Shown in pieces: positions 6,383 through 6,386 of a DNA stretch of 6,386 nt (the stretch's first letter is position 1; each line of letters begins with the position of its first letter). The notes beneath the pieces were generated by a model. It was not told the DNA's origin. It made no database searches and was given only the letters and a program-made list of their open reading frames with translations. The translations under genes and the position numbers were made by a program. The DNA comes from an uncultured Lachnospiraceae bacterium (GTDB lineage: Bacteria; Bacillota; Clostridia; Lachnospirales; Lachnospiraceae), in the NCBI GenBank assembly GCA_947178115.1, contig CAMWXF010000114.1, positions 1 to 6,386 of the forward strand, read 5' to 3'.

Positions 6383-6386
6383 TTTC

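Noticed and set aside
1..6386. Defence system, CRISPR array, insertion sequence, prophage or biosynthetic cluster
   Set aside because: No repeats with spacers, transposase, integrase, nuclease or toxin-antitoxin motifs were seen. All complete genes belong to families with ordinary chromosomal distribution.

Overview
The window looks like ordinary chromosome from a Gram-positive anaerobe of the class Clostridia, most likely a Lachnospiraceae member. This rests on three things: a DUF4364 protein, a DUF5722 protein, and a RarA with the Firmicutes-type MDLFEYMR start. Base composition looks close to half GC throughout, and I saw no region that stands out as foreign. The species call is inference from the proteins; there is no rRNA or other marker gene here.

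The left half (1-2908) reads on the + strand. It opens with the last 57 codons of a GNAT-type acetyltransferase. A 54-base gap follows that holds two short dyads and weak promoter-like hexamers. Next come three closely spaced genes: a short-form malic enzyme (229-1383), a TIGR01212/YtqA-YhcC-type radical SAM protein (1407-2372), and a DUF4364 winged-helix protein (2393-2908). Gaps of 23 and 20 bases without terminators suggest the three are co-transcribed. Their probable jobs are central carbon metabolism (malate to pyruvate), tRNA modification or a related radical reaction, and possibly transcriptional control.

The right half (2932-6382) reads on the - strand. It starts at the right edge with a complete rarA (mgsA) AAA+ ATPase gene of replication-fork repair. 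Its 3' end overlaps by 14 bases the start of a gene for a membrane-anchored DUF5722 protein with a glycoside-hydrolase-like outer domain. The two appear translationally coupled, although one product acts on DNA in the cytoplasm and the other lies outside the membrane.

The two blocks converge with only 23 bases between stop codons. That gap holds a perfect 12-base GC palindrome but no T-tract, so no canonical terminator is evident. No gene-free stretch reaches 300 bases. I saw no tRNA, rRNA, CRISPR array, insertion sequence, riboswitch or phage gene, and no convincing new multi-gene system. The most interesting items are the DUF5722 protein and the operator-like dyad before the malic enzyme.
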